A program made the translations under genes and the position numbers. From Firmicutes bacterium CAG:552 (GTDB taxonomy: Bacteria; Bacillota; Clostridia; Christensenellales; Pumilibacteraceae): a DNA stretch of 54,627 nucleotides. Below are positions 39,052-48,129 of this stretch, piece after piece (the stretch's first letter is position 1; every line of letters starts with the position of its first letter). Under the pieces are notes generated by a model. It worked only from the letters and a program-made list of their open reading frames with translations, was not told the origin of the DNA and made no database searches. The stretch is from NCBI GenBank assembly GCA_000435495.1, contig FR884014.1, positions 1 through 54,627 on the forward strand, in the 5' to 3' direction.

Positions 39052-40350
39052 TCAATCTCCTATTCTGTCAATTATAAGCGGCGGAATAGAAGGTTTTGCT
39101 CCGATAAACGTGCTTTGCCTAACTTTCTGCTCGGCTGCATCCAAATCCCCTGCGTTAGTATACAACGTGGCTATTACGTCGCCGACTTTTACCTTATCCC
39201 CTCTTTTGCGTCTAAGCAGTATCCCTGCTTCGTAATCTATTTCGTCATCCGCTCGATTTCGTCCGGCTCCGAGGTAAAGCGCAGCATTACCGTAGCCTTC
39301 TGCATCGACTCTGTTTACGTATCCGCTTTCGGTAGCAATGACGTCTCTGCTCAAACGGGCGGAAACGAAGAGCGAAGTATCGTACACATATCTTTCATCA
39401 CCGCCTTGTCTTCGAACCATATCCGCAAACTTTTTTAAAGCGGCGCCGCTGCGCAGCGCATCGACAGCAAGATTTAAACACGTTTGCCTGTTTCCCATGC
39501 CGCTAAGCGTCAACATGTCTGCGCTAAGTTCTAAACTCAGTTCGGTCAGATCCTGCGGCCCGTTTCCCGAAAGCGTTTCTATAGCCTCGATTACTTCCAG
39601 TGAATTACCTATAGCGTAGCCGAGCGGCGAATCCATATCCGTTATTACCGCCGTCATCTTTTTGCCGGCGCTCTTACCTATGTCCACCATTTTCGTCGCT
39701 AACAATCTGCCATCGTCTATCGTCTTGGTAAACGCTCCGCTGCCCACCTTTACATCTAAGACTATGCAATCATCGTCTGCGGCAAGTTTTTTGCCCATTA
39801 TGCTCGATACAATGAGAGGCAAACAATCGACGGTAGCCGTAACGTCTCTGAGAGCGTACAGAATTTTGTCGGCAGGCGCAAGGTTTTTGCTTTGTCCTAC
39901 TATGGCAACGCCGACATCTTCAACCGCTTGGAGAAATTGCCGAGTAGTCAAAGACGTATTAAACCCTTTTATGGAACACAACTTATCTATCGTGCCACCC
40001 GTATGACCTAACCCTCTACCGCTCATCTTTGCAACCTTTAGTCCGCAAGCGCCGACTATCGGCATAACTACAAGACTGGTTTTGTCGCCCACTCCGCCGG
40101 TGGAATGTTTGTCGACACGCACGCCGTTGTAGCCGTCTATTTTGAGAATGTCGCCGGAGTCTCTTATGGCGAACGTAAGCGTCATAGTTTCTCTATCGGA
40201 CATACCTCTAAAGTATATCGCCATCAGCAGTGCGGCTATCTGGTACGAAGGGATGGAACCGTCGGCGGCGCCTTCGACAAAAAATCGGATCTCTTGATCG
40301 CTGAGTTCGCTTCCGTCTCTCTTTTTCTTTATAATATCGCACATTCTCAT
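39052..40350 (-). CDS. pdp: Pyrimidine-nucleoside phosphorylase
   Basis: A 432-residue enzyme splitting uridine, thymidine or deoxyuridine to base and (deoxy)ribose 1-phosphate. Three domains of the NP-II family: the glycosyl transferase N-terminal domain, the phosphate-binding glycine-rich motif VDKHSTGGVGDKTSL, the signature KMSGRGLGHTGGTIDKL, and the C-terminal lipoyl-like domain (~340-430). The family length is 430-440. The ATG at 40350 has GGGGA upstream; the next ATG at 40344 is possible. It starts 5 nt after cdd. The ribose 1-phosphate product feeds DeoB. Confidence 0.97.
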   Translation of the reverse strand: MRMCDIIKKKRDGSELSDQEIRFFVEGAADGSIPSYQIAALLMAIYFRGMSDRETMTLTFAIRDSGDILKIDGYNGVRVDKHSTGGVGDKTSLVVMPIVGACGLKVAKMSGRGLGHTGGTIDKLCSIKGFNTSLTTRQFLQAVEDVGVAIVGQSKNLAPADKILYALRDVTATVDCLPLIVSSIMGKKLAADDDCIVLDVKVGSGAFTKTIDDGRLLATKMVDIGKSAGKKMTAVITDMDSPLGYAIGNSLEVIEAIETLSGNGPQDLTELSLELSADMLTLSGMGNRQTCLNLAVDALRSGAALKKFADMVRRQGGDERYVYDTSLFVSARLSRDVIATESGYVNRVDAEGYGNAALYLGAGRNRADDEIDYEAGILLRRKRGDKVKVGDVIATLYTNAGDLDAAEQKVRQSTFIGAKPSIPPLIIDRIGD

Positions 40351-40355
40351 AATCG

Positions 40356-40766
40356 TTATTCCCCTTTTTGGTCGGAAATATTTTTTGCGCAAAACGCATG
40401 CGGCAATAAGTCGTCGAGCGAATACGTTTTTAATGCGCCGTTATCGCATAAAACGATAACGAAATCACTGCAGCAAAACTCCTCCATTACCTGCCTGCAC
40501 GCTCCGCACGGAAAACATTCGCCGTTGCCTTCGCCGCATATCGCAATTGCCGCAAATTTTCTTTCTCCGTCGCTTATCGCCTTAAAAAAAGCTGTACGTT
40601 CGGCGCAGTTGCATAAGCCGTAAGCCGCATTCTCTATGTTGCAACCTTTGTAAATTTTACCCGTATCCGTAAGCAATGCGGCTCCCACTTTGAATCCGGA
40701 ATAAGGAGCATATGCGTTTTGTCTCGCCTCTATCGCTTTTTGCATTAACTTTTCGTAACTAAGCAT
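40356..40766 (-). CDS. cdd: Cytidine deaminase
   Basis: Homotetrameric zinc enzyme, 136 residues, deaminates (deoxy)cytidine to (deoxy)uridine. Zinc ligands Cys54 (CAE motif, with catalytic Glu56), Cys87 and Cys90 (PCGAC) are present; NAYAPYSGFKVGAALLTD is the substrate-binding N-terminal segment. It supplies uridine to the adjacent pdp. Middle gene of deoB-cdd-pdp. Confidence 0.98.
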   Translation of the reverse strand: MLSYEKLMQKAIEARQNAYAPYSGFKVGAALLTDTGKIYKGCNIENAAYGLCNCAERTAFFKAISDGERKFAAIAICGEGNGECFPCGACRQVMEEFCCSDFVIVLCDNGALKTYSLDDLLPHAFCAKNISDQKGE

Positions 40767-40810
40767 ATTACTTTTCCCTTCCTCTTAATTGTTACAGTTT
40801 CATCGATACG

Positions 40811-41977
40811 TTACTCGCTTTTTAAGCACTCGCCTAAAAAAGAACTGCCCTTGGTTTCTCGATGATTCAAGCTAAAATACTCGAGAACGGTTGCCGAAAT
40901 GTCCGAAAAACCTTCTCGCACTCCCAAGTTTACGGACTTTATTCGACTGCCGAAAAGAATCATAGGAGTGTACTCCCTCGAATGGTCTGTCGACGGCGTT
41001 GAAGGATCGCACCCGTGGTCGGCTGTAATGATGAGAATGTCGTCGTCTTTTAATTTCGGCAAAAAGCCGCCCAGCCATTCGTCGAACTCGCTAAGTGCGT
41101 TAGCATATCCGCTTACGTCGTTGCGATGACCGAATTTCATATCGAAATCTACTAAATTTATGAAACATAGTCCGTTGAAATTCCTTTTTACCATTTCGTC
41201 CGTTACTCGCATTCCGTCTTTATTATCTATCGTACGGTAAAACTCGGTTATTCCTCTGCCCGCAAAAATATCCACTATTTTACCCACGGAAATAACGTCT
41301 AAACCGCCGTCTTTTATAATATCGAGCATCGTATCCGAGGGAGGAAGCAACGAAAAATCGTGTCTGTTGGCAGTCCTTTGGTACGGATATTCTCCGATAA
41401 ACGGTCTGGCTATAATTCTGCCCACGCCGTATTTGCCGGTCATAATCTTTCTTGCCTTACCGCAAATGTCGTATAATCTCTCTACCGGTATAACTTTTTC
41501 GTGCGCAGCTATCTGCATAACGCTGTCTGCCGAAGTATACACTATCGGGCAACCCGTCTTTATATGTTCGGCGCCGTAATCCTTTATTACCTCGGTTCCG
41601 CTGTAAACTTTGTTGCACAACACTTTACTTCCGATACTTTGCTCGAGCTTGTTTATGACTTCTGCCGGAAATCCGTCGGGGAATACCGGCATAGGTTGCG
41701 ACGAAACTATACCGGCTATTTCCCAATGTCCGATTGTAGTATCCTTGCCCATCGACAGCTCCTGCATTTTTGCGTATGCGGAGTTCGGGTTTGCCGTTCC
41801 GCCGTCTATGCCTTCTATATTGAACAAGCCGAGCTTCTTTAGATTAGGACAATTGAATTTTTCGTCTTTGCGCACGGCGCCGAGCGTATCGCTGCCTACG
41901 TCTCCGAACACATCCGCATCCGGAGCAGCCCCTACTCCGAAGCTATCCAGAACTATCAAAAAAACTCTTTTACCCAT
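40811..41977 (-). CDS. deoB: Phosphopentomutase
   Basis: Interconverts (deoxy)ribose 1- and 5-phosphate, 388 residues, Mn2+-dependent, alkaline-phosphatase superfamily. Metal-site motifs: VLDSFGVGAAPDA (Asp11), KDTTIGHWEIAG (the phosphorylated Thr) and ITADHGCDPSTPSTDHSRE near the end. First gene of the salvage operon deoB-cdd-pdp; AAGGAG upstream. With its neighbours it turns nucleosides into pentose 5-phosphates for energy or nucleotide synthesis. Confidence 0.98.
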   Translation of the reverse strand: MGKRVFLIVLDSFGVGAAPDADVFGDVGSDTLGAVRKDEKFNCPNLKKLGLFNIEGIDGGTANPNSAYAKMQELSMGKDTTIGHWEIAGIVSSQPMPVFPDGFPAEVINKLEQSIGSKVLCNKVYSGTEVIKDYGAEHIKTGCPIVYTSADSVMQIAAHEKVIPVERLYDICGKARKIMTGKYGVGRIIARPFIGEYPYQRTANRHDFSLLPPSDTMLDIIKDGGLDVISVGKIVDIFAGRGITEFYRTIDNKDGMRVTDEMVKRNFNGLCFINLVDFDMKFGHRNDVSGYANALSEFDEWLGGFLPKLKDDDILIITADHGCDPSTPSTDHSREYTPMILFGSRIKSVNLGVREGFSDISATVLEYFSLNHRETKGSSFLGECLKSE

Positions 41978-42048
41978 ATCTTCGACTCCTTCCGTAGCCG
42001 ACCCGCCGACTGTCGGTACAACTACAAAATAACTTTCGTTTCAAGTAC

Positions 42049-42077
42049 ATTTTACCACATAGATCGGGGTTAGTCAA
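42049..42077 (-). promoter_or_regulatory. deoB-cdd-pdp promoter
   Basis: TTGACT (42077-42072), 17-nt spacer, TAAAAT (42054-42049) on the minus strand. The ~65-nt leader carries the short hairpin CCGAC/GTCGG; CCGCCGACTGTCG in it also occurs after cysS at 31512. Confidence 0.8.
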
Positions 42078-42140
42078 CGATAAAATTAAAATATTTTTGA
42101 CGCTTGTCTTTTCTATTTTTTCATTGCTTGCATTTTTTCT

Positions 42141-42168
42141 TTGACTTTGCCGTGTAAAATGTTATAAT
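42141..42168 (+). promoter_or_regulatory. mscS promoter
   Basis: TTGACT (42141-42146), 16-nt spacer, TATAAT (42163-42168), ~20-nt leader with AAGGAG. Confidence 0.85.
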
Positions 42169-42195
42169 ATTTACAATAGCCAAGGAGAATAGTTT

Positions 42196-43059
42196 ATGGA
42201 GACGGACATAGTAATCGACGAAGTAAAAGACCCTGTAATCGACTGGAAACAATTGTGGCAAACCATTGTGGATTGGTGCGCAAGCACAGGTCTTAAAATT
42301 TTGATTTCCATTGTAGTGCTTTTTATTTCTTTTAAAGTAATAAATTTTATATTTAAAAAGATTACAAAGAACTACAATAATTCTACCGGCCGCAAAAAAC
42401 TGGACAAAACTTTGTTCAAGACGTTTACATACGTAGCTAAAGTTGTGCTTAAGACACTGGTAGTAGTTGGCATAATCGGTTATCTCGGCATAGACACAAG
42501 CGGTATAACCGCACTTATCGCTTCCGTCGGAGTTGCCGTCGGACTTGCCATAAACGGTGCCGTCGCAAATATAGCCGGCGGAGTTTTGTTGCTCGTAACA
42601 AGACCGTTTAAAGACGACGATTATATAGCCGCCGCCGGATATGAAGGCACGGTGCAAGAAATACGGTTATGCAATACCGTTTTACTTACTTTCGATAATA
42701 GAATCGTGTATATACCCAACGGTACGTTATCTACGTCCACAATCATTAACTACACCGAAAAGGACGTAAGACGTGTCGATCTGACCTTTACCGTAACTGC
42801 CGACAACGATCTTGAAAAAGTAAAAACTATTATCAAAAACGCATGCGTTTGTCATCCTCTCGCCCTTGCCGATCCCGAAATCACCGTCAGATTAGCGGCT
42901 CGTTATTCGGATTCGATGGAACTTGTCGCAAAAATTTGGGTACGTACAGACGATTATTGGACCGTGTACTATGACGCAATTGAAAGCGTAAAAAAAGCTC
43001 TCGACGAGAACAATATTGCTGCGCCCTCCAATCAGATGGACGTACATGTGCGAAACTGA
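42196..43059 (+). CDS. mscS: Small-conductance mechanosensitive channel
   Basis: MscS family, 287 residues; heptameric membrane channel opened by tension, protecting against osmotic shock. Three membrane helices: ~33-55, ~80-100, and the Gly/Ala-rich pore helix (SVGVAVGLAINGAVANIAGG), followed by VTRPFKDDDYI and the beta domain (DNRIVYIPNGTLSTSTIINY, the signature of the family). The C-terminal domain is complete. AAGGAG precedes the ATG. Monocistronic. Confidence 0.97.
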   Translation: METDIVIDEVKDPVIDWKQLWQTIVDWCASTGLKILISIVVLFISFKVINFIFKKITKNYNNSTGRKKLDKTLFKTFTYVAKVVLKTLVVVGIIGYLGIDTSGITALIASVGVAVGLAINGAVANIAGGVLLLVTRPFKDDDYIAAAGYEGTVQEIRLCNTVLLTFDNRIVYIPNGTLSTSTIINYTEKDVRRVDLTFTVTADNDLEKVKTIIKNACVCHPLALADPEITVRLAARYSDSMELVAKIWVRTDDYWTVYYDAIESVKKALDENNIAAPSNQMDVHVRN

Positions 43060-43108
43060 CTCACAGGCAAGTCGTCGATTTGTTAAAGTGATTTAATAAG
43101 ACAAAACA

Positions 43109-43141
43109 AAAAAGCAGGAGAACGAGGTCCTCCTGCTTTTT
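43109..43141. terminator. Bidirectional terminator between mscS and gyrA
   Basis: AAAAAGCAGGAG pairs with CTCCTGCTTTTT (stem core 43114-43120 and 43130-43136) with an A run before and a T run after. It is placed between convergent genes and should terminate both. Confidence 0.9.
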
Positions 43142-43153
43142 ACTATACCGAAA

Positions 43154-45700
43154 TTAGTTATTTTCGCTTTCGGTGCTCACTGTTTCGGCACCGAGCTGCG
43201 GCGCTGCCTCTTCTTTGGCGTCTTCGTCTTCTTGTTCTTCTCTCGCAACTACAGCAACGCAAACAACTTCGCCGTCGCCACGCATCTTCATAATACGAAC
43301 GCCCTGCGTATCTCTTCCGAACTCGCTGATCTCGCTTGACGGCATACGAATAATTATGCCGTTACTTGTAATAACCATAACGTCGTCGTTTTCGCCTACT
43401 TGTTTGAGATTTACGAGTCTTCCGGTCTTTTCACTGAATACACCGGCTTTGATACCTTTGCCCGCTCTCTGCTGCAGTCGATAATCTTCTTCGCTCGAAC
43501 GTTTTCCGTATCCGCCAGAGGAAACGGTAAGAATCTTTTTATTCTTATCGAGAATAATCATATCGACTACTCTGTCGTCATCGGAAATGTCCATAGATTT
43601 TACGCCTTGCGTATCTCTGCCCATTGCACGAACATCGTTTTCGCTAAATCTGATACATTTACCCGAAGAAGCAGCCACCAAAATCTCATCGTTGCCGGAG
43701 CTGAACTGTACCGAAATAAGTTCGTCACCGTCGGTGAGCGAAATCGCAACCTTTCCGCTGCGCCTGATAGAGGCAAATTCGGCAACGTCGGTCTTCTTGA
43801 TAAGACCTTTTGCCGTCGCCATAACCATATATCCGCTCTGTCCTTCGACAAAAGGAATTACGGCGTTGATCTTTTCGTTATCGCTGAGTTGCAAAAGGTT
43901 GACTATCGCCCTGCCTCTCGTTGCTCTTTCCGCTTCGGGTATTTCGTACGCCTTAATGGAATAAACTTTACCCAAACTGCTAAAGAACAATACGTCGTCA
44001 TGCGTGTTAGTAACAAACATGTTTTCGACAAAATCTTCTTCTTTCGGTTTGTGCCCGGTCACTCCGGTACCGCCTCGATGCTGCGCCTTATACTCGCTTA
44101 CAGGCAATCTCTTTACGTAGCCGAGGTGAGTCATGGATATAACTACGTCCTCTTTGTCTATAAGATCGGCTATGTCGATATCGTCATATACGTTTTCGAT
44201 CTGGGTACGACGGGGAGTGTCGTACTTTTGCTTTATTTCGAGAAGCTCGCTCTTTATTATATCGAGCACTCTTTGCGGCTTAGCCAAAATATCCGTCAAG
44301 TCATCTATTTTGGCTACGAGTTCGTTATATTCGTTTTTAAGCGTATCTACTTCCAATGCGGTAAGACGAGATAACTTCATATCCAAAATAGCGTTTGTCT
44401 GCTCGTCGCTTAACAAAAATCTTTCTTTTAATTTTATCGAAGCGTCCGTACGGTCTTTACTGCTCTTTATCGTTTCTATTACTTCATCGATATTGGCTTG
44501 CGCCACGAGCAAACCTTCGACGATATGACATCTTTTACGAGCTTTTTCCAGATCGAATTTCGTTCTTCTTACTACTATATCCTTTTGGTGCTCGAGGTAA
44601 TAGTAGAGCATCTCTTTGAGATTAAGTACTCTCGGCTGTCCGGAAACCAACGCAAGGAAAATTATTCCGCCGGTTACCTGCAAATCGGTGTGCTTAAACA
44701 ACATGTTTAACACAACCTGAGGCTGAGCGTCACGCTTAATGTCGATAACCACACGCATACCGAATCTGTCCGACTCTTCTTTTACGTCGGCTATTCCTTC
44801 GATACGTTTGTCCTTAACGAGTTCGGCTATCTTCTTAATAAGCTCCGCTTTGTTTACCTGATACGGAAGCTCCGTAACGACTATGCGATACCTCGTTTGC
44901 CCGTTCGACTCGAACTCTTCGATGTCGGTCTTTGCTCTAAGCACAAACGGTCCTCTGCCCGTTCTGTACGCCTTTCTGAGTCCGGACCTGCCCATAAGTA
45001 TACCGCCTGTAGGATAATCCGGTGCCGGCACGTATTCCATAAGTTCGTCTGCGGTAATCTCGGGATTTGCCATAAGCGCAATTACACCGTCGATAACCTC
45101 GCCGAGATTGTGCGGAGGAATGTTAGTCGCCATACCTACTGCGATACCGTCGCTGCCGTTTACCAAAAGGTTGGGGAACCTCGACGGCAAAACAGTAGGT
45201 TGCATCATGGTATCATCGAAGTTCGGATACCAGTCCACCGTCTCTTTGTCTATATCTCTTAACATCTCGCCGGCAATTTTGCTTAATCTTGCTTCGGTAT
45301 AACGTTGCGCAGCCGGTGGATCTCCGTCTATCGAACCGAAGTTTCCGTGCCCGTCTACAAGCGGATGTCTGATAGAAAAATCTTGCGCAAGTCTTACCAA
45401 TGCGCCGTATACCGCCGAATCTCCGTGCGGATGAAATTTACCCAAAACGTCACCGACGATACGTGCGCATTTGCGGTACGGCTTATCGGCGTACAAGTTC
45501 AACTCGCCCATAGCGTAAAGGATACGCCTATGAACGGGTTTCAAGCCGTCTCGCACGTCGGGAATCGCTCTCGACACGTTTACCGCCATTGCATAAGCGA
45601 TAAACGAAGTTTTCATCTGGTCGGACACCTGAACTTCTACGACTTTGGTATTATCGACGTGCTTAAGTTCTTCGTCCGTTAATTTTCTTTTTCTTTCCAT
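43154..45700 (-). CDS. gyrA: DNA gyrase subunit A
   Basis: An 848-residue type II topoisomerase subunit that cuts and rejoins DNA and wraps it. The catalytic Tyr is 134 (AAQRYTEARL). The quinolone region reads HPHGDSAVYGALVRLAQ: Ser95 (E. coli Ser83) is kept, but position 99 (E. coli Asp87) is Gly. The GyrA box (AQHRGGTGVTG) and the six-bladed C-terminal domain (~510-820) are present. The tail is acidic (EEQEDEDAKEEA). It starts 12 nt after gyrB with GGAG, in the same transcript. Confidence 0.99.
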   Translation of the reverse strand: MERKRKLTDEELKHVDNTKVVEVQVSDQMKTSFIAYAMAVNVSRAIPDVRDGLKPVHRRILYAMGELNLYADKPYRKCARIVGDVLGKFHPHGDSAVYGALVRLAQDFSIRHPLVDGHGNFGSIDGDPPAAQRYTEARLSKIAGEMLRDIDKETVDWYPNFDDTMMQPTVLPSRFPNLLVNGSDGIAVGMATNIPPHNLGEVIDGVIALMANPEITADELMEYVPAPDYPTGGILMGRSGLRKAYRTGRGPFVLRAKTDIEEFESNGQTRYRIVVTELPYQVNKAELIKKIAELVKDKRIEGIADVKEESDRFGMRVVIDIKRDAQPQVVLNMLFKHTDLQVTGGIIFLALVSGQPRVLNLKEMLYYYLEHQKDIVVRRTKFDLEKARKRCHIVEGLLVAQANIDEVIETIKSSKDRTDASIKLKERFLLSDEQTNAILDMKLSRLTALEVDTLKNEYNELVAKIDDLTDILAKPQRVLDIIKSELLEIKQKYDTPRRTQIENVYDDIDIADLIDKEDVVISMTHLGYVKRLPVSEYKAQHRGGTGVTGHKPKEEDFVENMFVTNTHDDVLFFSSLGKVYSIKAYEIPEAERATRGRAIVNLLQLSDNEKINAVIPFVEGQSGYMVMATAKGLIKKTDVAEFASIRRSGKVAISLTDGDELISVQFSSGNDEILVAASSGKCIRFSENDVRAMGRDTQGVKSMDISDDDRVVDMIILDKNKKILTVSSGGYGKRSSEEDYRLQQRAGKGIKAGVFSEKTGRLVNLKQVGENDDVMVITSNGIIIRMPSSEISEFGRDTQGVRIMKMRGDGEVVCVAVVAREEQEDEDAKEEAAPQLGAETVSTESENN

Positions 45701-45712
45701 GTCGCCTTCTCC

Positions 45713-47623
45713 TTATATGTCGAGGTCGGCTACCAACGTAGCGTTGTCTTCTATAAACTTTCTCCTGAGTTCCGGCATATCTCCCATCAAAACGGTGAAC
45801 ACCTCGTCAAGTCCTACTTCGTCCTCCATCTTTACCTTAAGAAGCGTTCTCGTTTCCGGACTCATAGTCGTATGCCAAAGCTGATCGGTATTCATTTCGC
45901 CCAAGCCTTTGTATCGCTGAATGTCATAGCCTTTTCTGCCCATCTCGTCGCAGACTCTGTTAAGCTCGTCGTCCGAATAACAGTACGTGTCTTTTCCACC
46001 CTTAGTCACTTTGTAAAGAGGCGGCTGTGCGATATAAACGTGTCCGTTTTCGATAAGCGGTCGCATATATCTGAAGAAGAACGTAAGAAGCAAAATACGT
46101 ATGTGGCTTCCGTCTACATCGGCATCGGTCATTATTATGATTTTGTCGTACCTTAATTTGCTTTCGTCATATTCGGCTCCGACGCCGCAACCAAACGCCG
46201 TAATCATGTTTTTTATTTCTTCGTTTTCGAGAACTCTTGCCAGTCGAACTTTCTCGACGTTTAAAATTTTACCTCTTAGCGGCAATATCGCTTGGAACCT
46301 ACGATCTCTTCCGCCCTTTGCCGTTCCTCCCGCAGAATCTCCTTCGACGAGATATATCTCGCAGTGCGACGGATCTTTGTCGGTACAATCGGCAAGTTTG
46401 CCGGGAAGCGAACTGCTCTCAAACACTCCTTTGCGACGAGTAAGTTCTCTCGCATTACGAGCGGCGTCTCTCGCTCTTTGCGCAGTAACGCATTTTGATA
46501 CGAGTTCTCTCGCCTCTTTGGGATTTTCCTCTATATACGAACCAAATCCCTCCATCATGGCTTTTTCGACGTAACCGCGCATATCTGCGTTGCCGAGTTT
46601 GGTCTTAGTCTGTCCTTCGAATTGAGGCTCGGGAAGTTTTACGCTGACTACCGCCGTCAAACCTTCCCTTACGTCTTCGCCGGAAAGCTTTTCTTCTTCC
46701 TTAAGTATCTTTTGCGAATGAGCATAATCGTTAATGATTTTGGTAAGTGCGTTTTTAAAGCCTACCAGGTGCATACCGCCTTCTTCGTTATTTATATTGT
46801 TGGCGTAAGCGAAAATGGTTTCGTCATAACCGTCGTTGTACTGCATCGCTATCTCTACGATGTTATCGCCGTACTGTTTTTCGAAGTAAAGCGTCTTGGA
46901 CAAAATCGTGTTTTTCGCCTTATTCAGATAGTCCACGAAATCCAAAATACCACCGGCGAAATGGAAAGTTTCTTTACGCTCTTGTCCCTCGCGGTTATCG
47001 ATAAGATGTATGGTAAGTCCCTTATTAAGATACGCTACCTCACGCAGTCTGGTTCGAATATAGTCGTAATTAAACACTATCGTATCAAAGATTTCTTCAT
47101 CTGGATAGAAGGTAACGGTCGTACCCGTCTTGTCTGTGCTGCCCTTTACGGCAAGCGGTCTTTGCGGTACGCCACGATTGTACGTCTGTACGTAAATACT
47201 GCCGTTTTGGCGAACCTCCACCTCCAGCCATTCGCTGAGCGCATTTACGACCGAAAGACCTACGCCGTGCAATCCTCCGCTGACTTTGTATCCGCCACCG
47301 CCGAATTTTCCGCCTGCATGTAGCTTGGTAAGCACGAGTTCAACAGCGGATATCCCTTCTTTGGGATGAATACCGGTGGGTATTCCTCTTCCGTTATCGG
47401 ATACTCTGCATGCCCCGTCACGAGTAATCTCCACCGTTATTTCGGTACAATATCCGGCAAGTGCCTCGTCTACGCTATTATCTACTATTTCTATTATAAG
47501 GTGGTGCAATCCTTTTATATCGGTGGTACCGATGTACATGCCCGGACGTTTCCTTACAGGTTCCAATCCTTCTAAGACCTGTATCTTACTTTGGTCGTAA
47601 GTTTCTTCTACTTTTATAGACAT
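45713..47623 (-). CDS. gyrB: DNA gyrase subunit B
   Basis: The ATPase subunit of gyrase, 636 residues. GHKL ATPase motifs: EIVDNSVDEALAGYC, VSDNGRGIPTG, GGLHGVGLSVVNALS. TOPRIM: YLVEGDSAGGTAKGGRDR and MTDADVDGSHIR. The standard short form without insert. The ribosome site AAAGGAGAG overlaps the last codons of a 53-codon leader frame whose stop is 3 nt upstream. It is not adjacent to dnaA-dnaN-recF here, unlike the usual origin context. Confidence 0.99.
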   Translation of the reverse strand: MSIKVEETYDQSKIQVLEGLEPVRKRPGMYIGTTDIKGLHHLIIEIVDNSVDEALAGYCTEITVEITRDGACRVSDNGRGIPTGIHPKEGISAVELVLTKLHAGGKFGGGGYKVSGGLHGVGLSVVNALSEWLEVEVRQNGSIYVQTYNRGVPQRPLAVKGSTDKTGTTVTFYPDEEIFDTIVFNYDYIRTRLREVAYLNKGLTIHLIDNREGQERKETFHFAGGILDFVDYLNKAKNTILSKTLYFEKQYGDNIVEIAMQYNDGYDETIFAYANNINNEEGGMHLVGFKNALTKIINDYAHSQKILKEEEKLSGEDVREGLTAVVSVKLPEPQFEGQTKTKLGNADMRGYVEKAMMEGFGSYIEENPKEARELVSKCVTAQRARDAARNARELTRRKGVFESSSLPGKLADCTDKDPSHCEIYLVEGDSAGGTAKGGRDRRFQAILPLRGKILNVEKVRLARVLENEEIKNMITAFGCGVGAEYDESKLRYDKIIIMTDADVDGSHIRILLLTFFFRYMRPLIENGHVYIAQPPLYKVTKGGKDTYCYSDDELNRVCDEMGRKGYDIQRYKGLGEMNTDQLWHTTMSPETRTLLKVKMEDEVGLDEVFTVLMGDMPELRRKFIEDNATLVADLDI

Positions 47624-47626
47624 AGA

Positions 47627-47788
47627 TTACTCTCCTTTTTGTCTGATTGTCATTGCCGCCGATGTCGAAATTAGTTTCGAGTCAACAATTCCGTCACAGT
47701 TTTTCGACTTACCGATCGATAATCTCCTGTCATAAGGCGACTGCGGATCGCCGAATGGCAGCGACGTTCGATAAATCTGCAAACGCAT
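47627..47788 (-). CDS. Possible 53-residue leader ORF upstream of gyrB
   Basis: Open frame from ATG 47788 to TAA 47629-47627, translating MRLQIYRTSLPFGDPQSPYD and ending MTIRQKGE. Its last codons (AAA GGA GAG) form the Shine-Dalgarno of gyrB and its stop is 3 nt before the gyrB ATG, an ideal position for translational coupling. It lies inside the ~205-nt gyrB leader. Its own ribosome site is weak (GAAGG one base before the ATG). It does not resemble RemB/YaaB, which often precedes gyrB. It could be a leader peptide or chance. Confidence 0.4.
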   Translation of the reverse strand: MRLQIYRTSLPFGDPQSPYDRRLSIGKSKNCDGIVDSKLISTSAAMTIRQKGE

Positions 47789-47835
47789 GCCTTCGCACGT
47801 ACGAAAGGTTAATCGATAAACATGTTTCTACCGGT

Positions 47836-47865
47836 ATTATACCATATTTGACGGCTACATTTCAA
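47836..47865 (-). promoter_or_regulatory. gyrBA promoter
   Basis: TTGAAA (47865-47860), 18-nt spacer, TATAAT (47841-47836) on the minus strand; GGTATAATACC makes the -10 region palindromic. The predicted leader to gyrB is ~205 nt, unusually long, and includes the 53-codon frame and a four-codon frame (MFID) near its 5' end. Confidence 0.75.
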
Positions 47866-48083
47866 GCAAAATAGCGTTCTATTGAAAAATATAAAAAATA
47901 ATATGCGATTTGAGGCGTTTAACGCCGCTGTAAAGCCACGAAATAAGTTTGTACGTCTGCGTATACCGCTTTTTTGCTTTTTCAAAAACGCTTTACTTAA
48001 AATTATTTGTTTTTTTAAGTTAATAGTTTCCATAAGCAAAGTCTTATATTTTAAACTTTCATTGTAAAATTGACATTTTTTCG
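47866..48083. other. Intergenic sequence between gyrB promoter and esterase promoter
   Basis: AT-rich, no gene. A plus-strand frame (47882-48067) and a minus-strand frame (47809-48039) are open by chance: no ribosome sites, poly-Phe/Lys composition. The palindrome GGCGTTTAACGCC is near 47913. Confidence 0.5.
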
Positions 48084-48111
48084 TTGACTTTTTCCTTCGT
48101 TATGGTAAAAT
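48084..48111 (+). promoter_or_regulatory. Esterase gene promoter
   Basis: TTGACT (48084-48089), 16-nt spacer, TAAAAT (48106-48111), then GAGGAGGG before the ATG at 48130. The leader is only ~12 nt. A second TTGACA stands 14 nt upstream. Confidence 0.8.
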
Positions 48112-48129
48112 AATACTGAGGAGGGATTT

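Noticed and set aside
47809..48067. Open frames on both strands between gyrB and the esterase
   Set aside because: They cover the gyrB promoter, are Phe/Lys-rich and lack ribosome sites.
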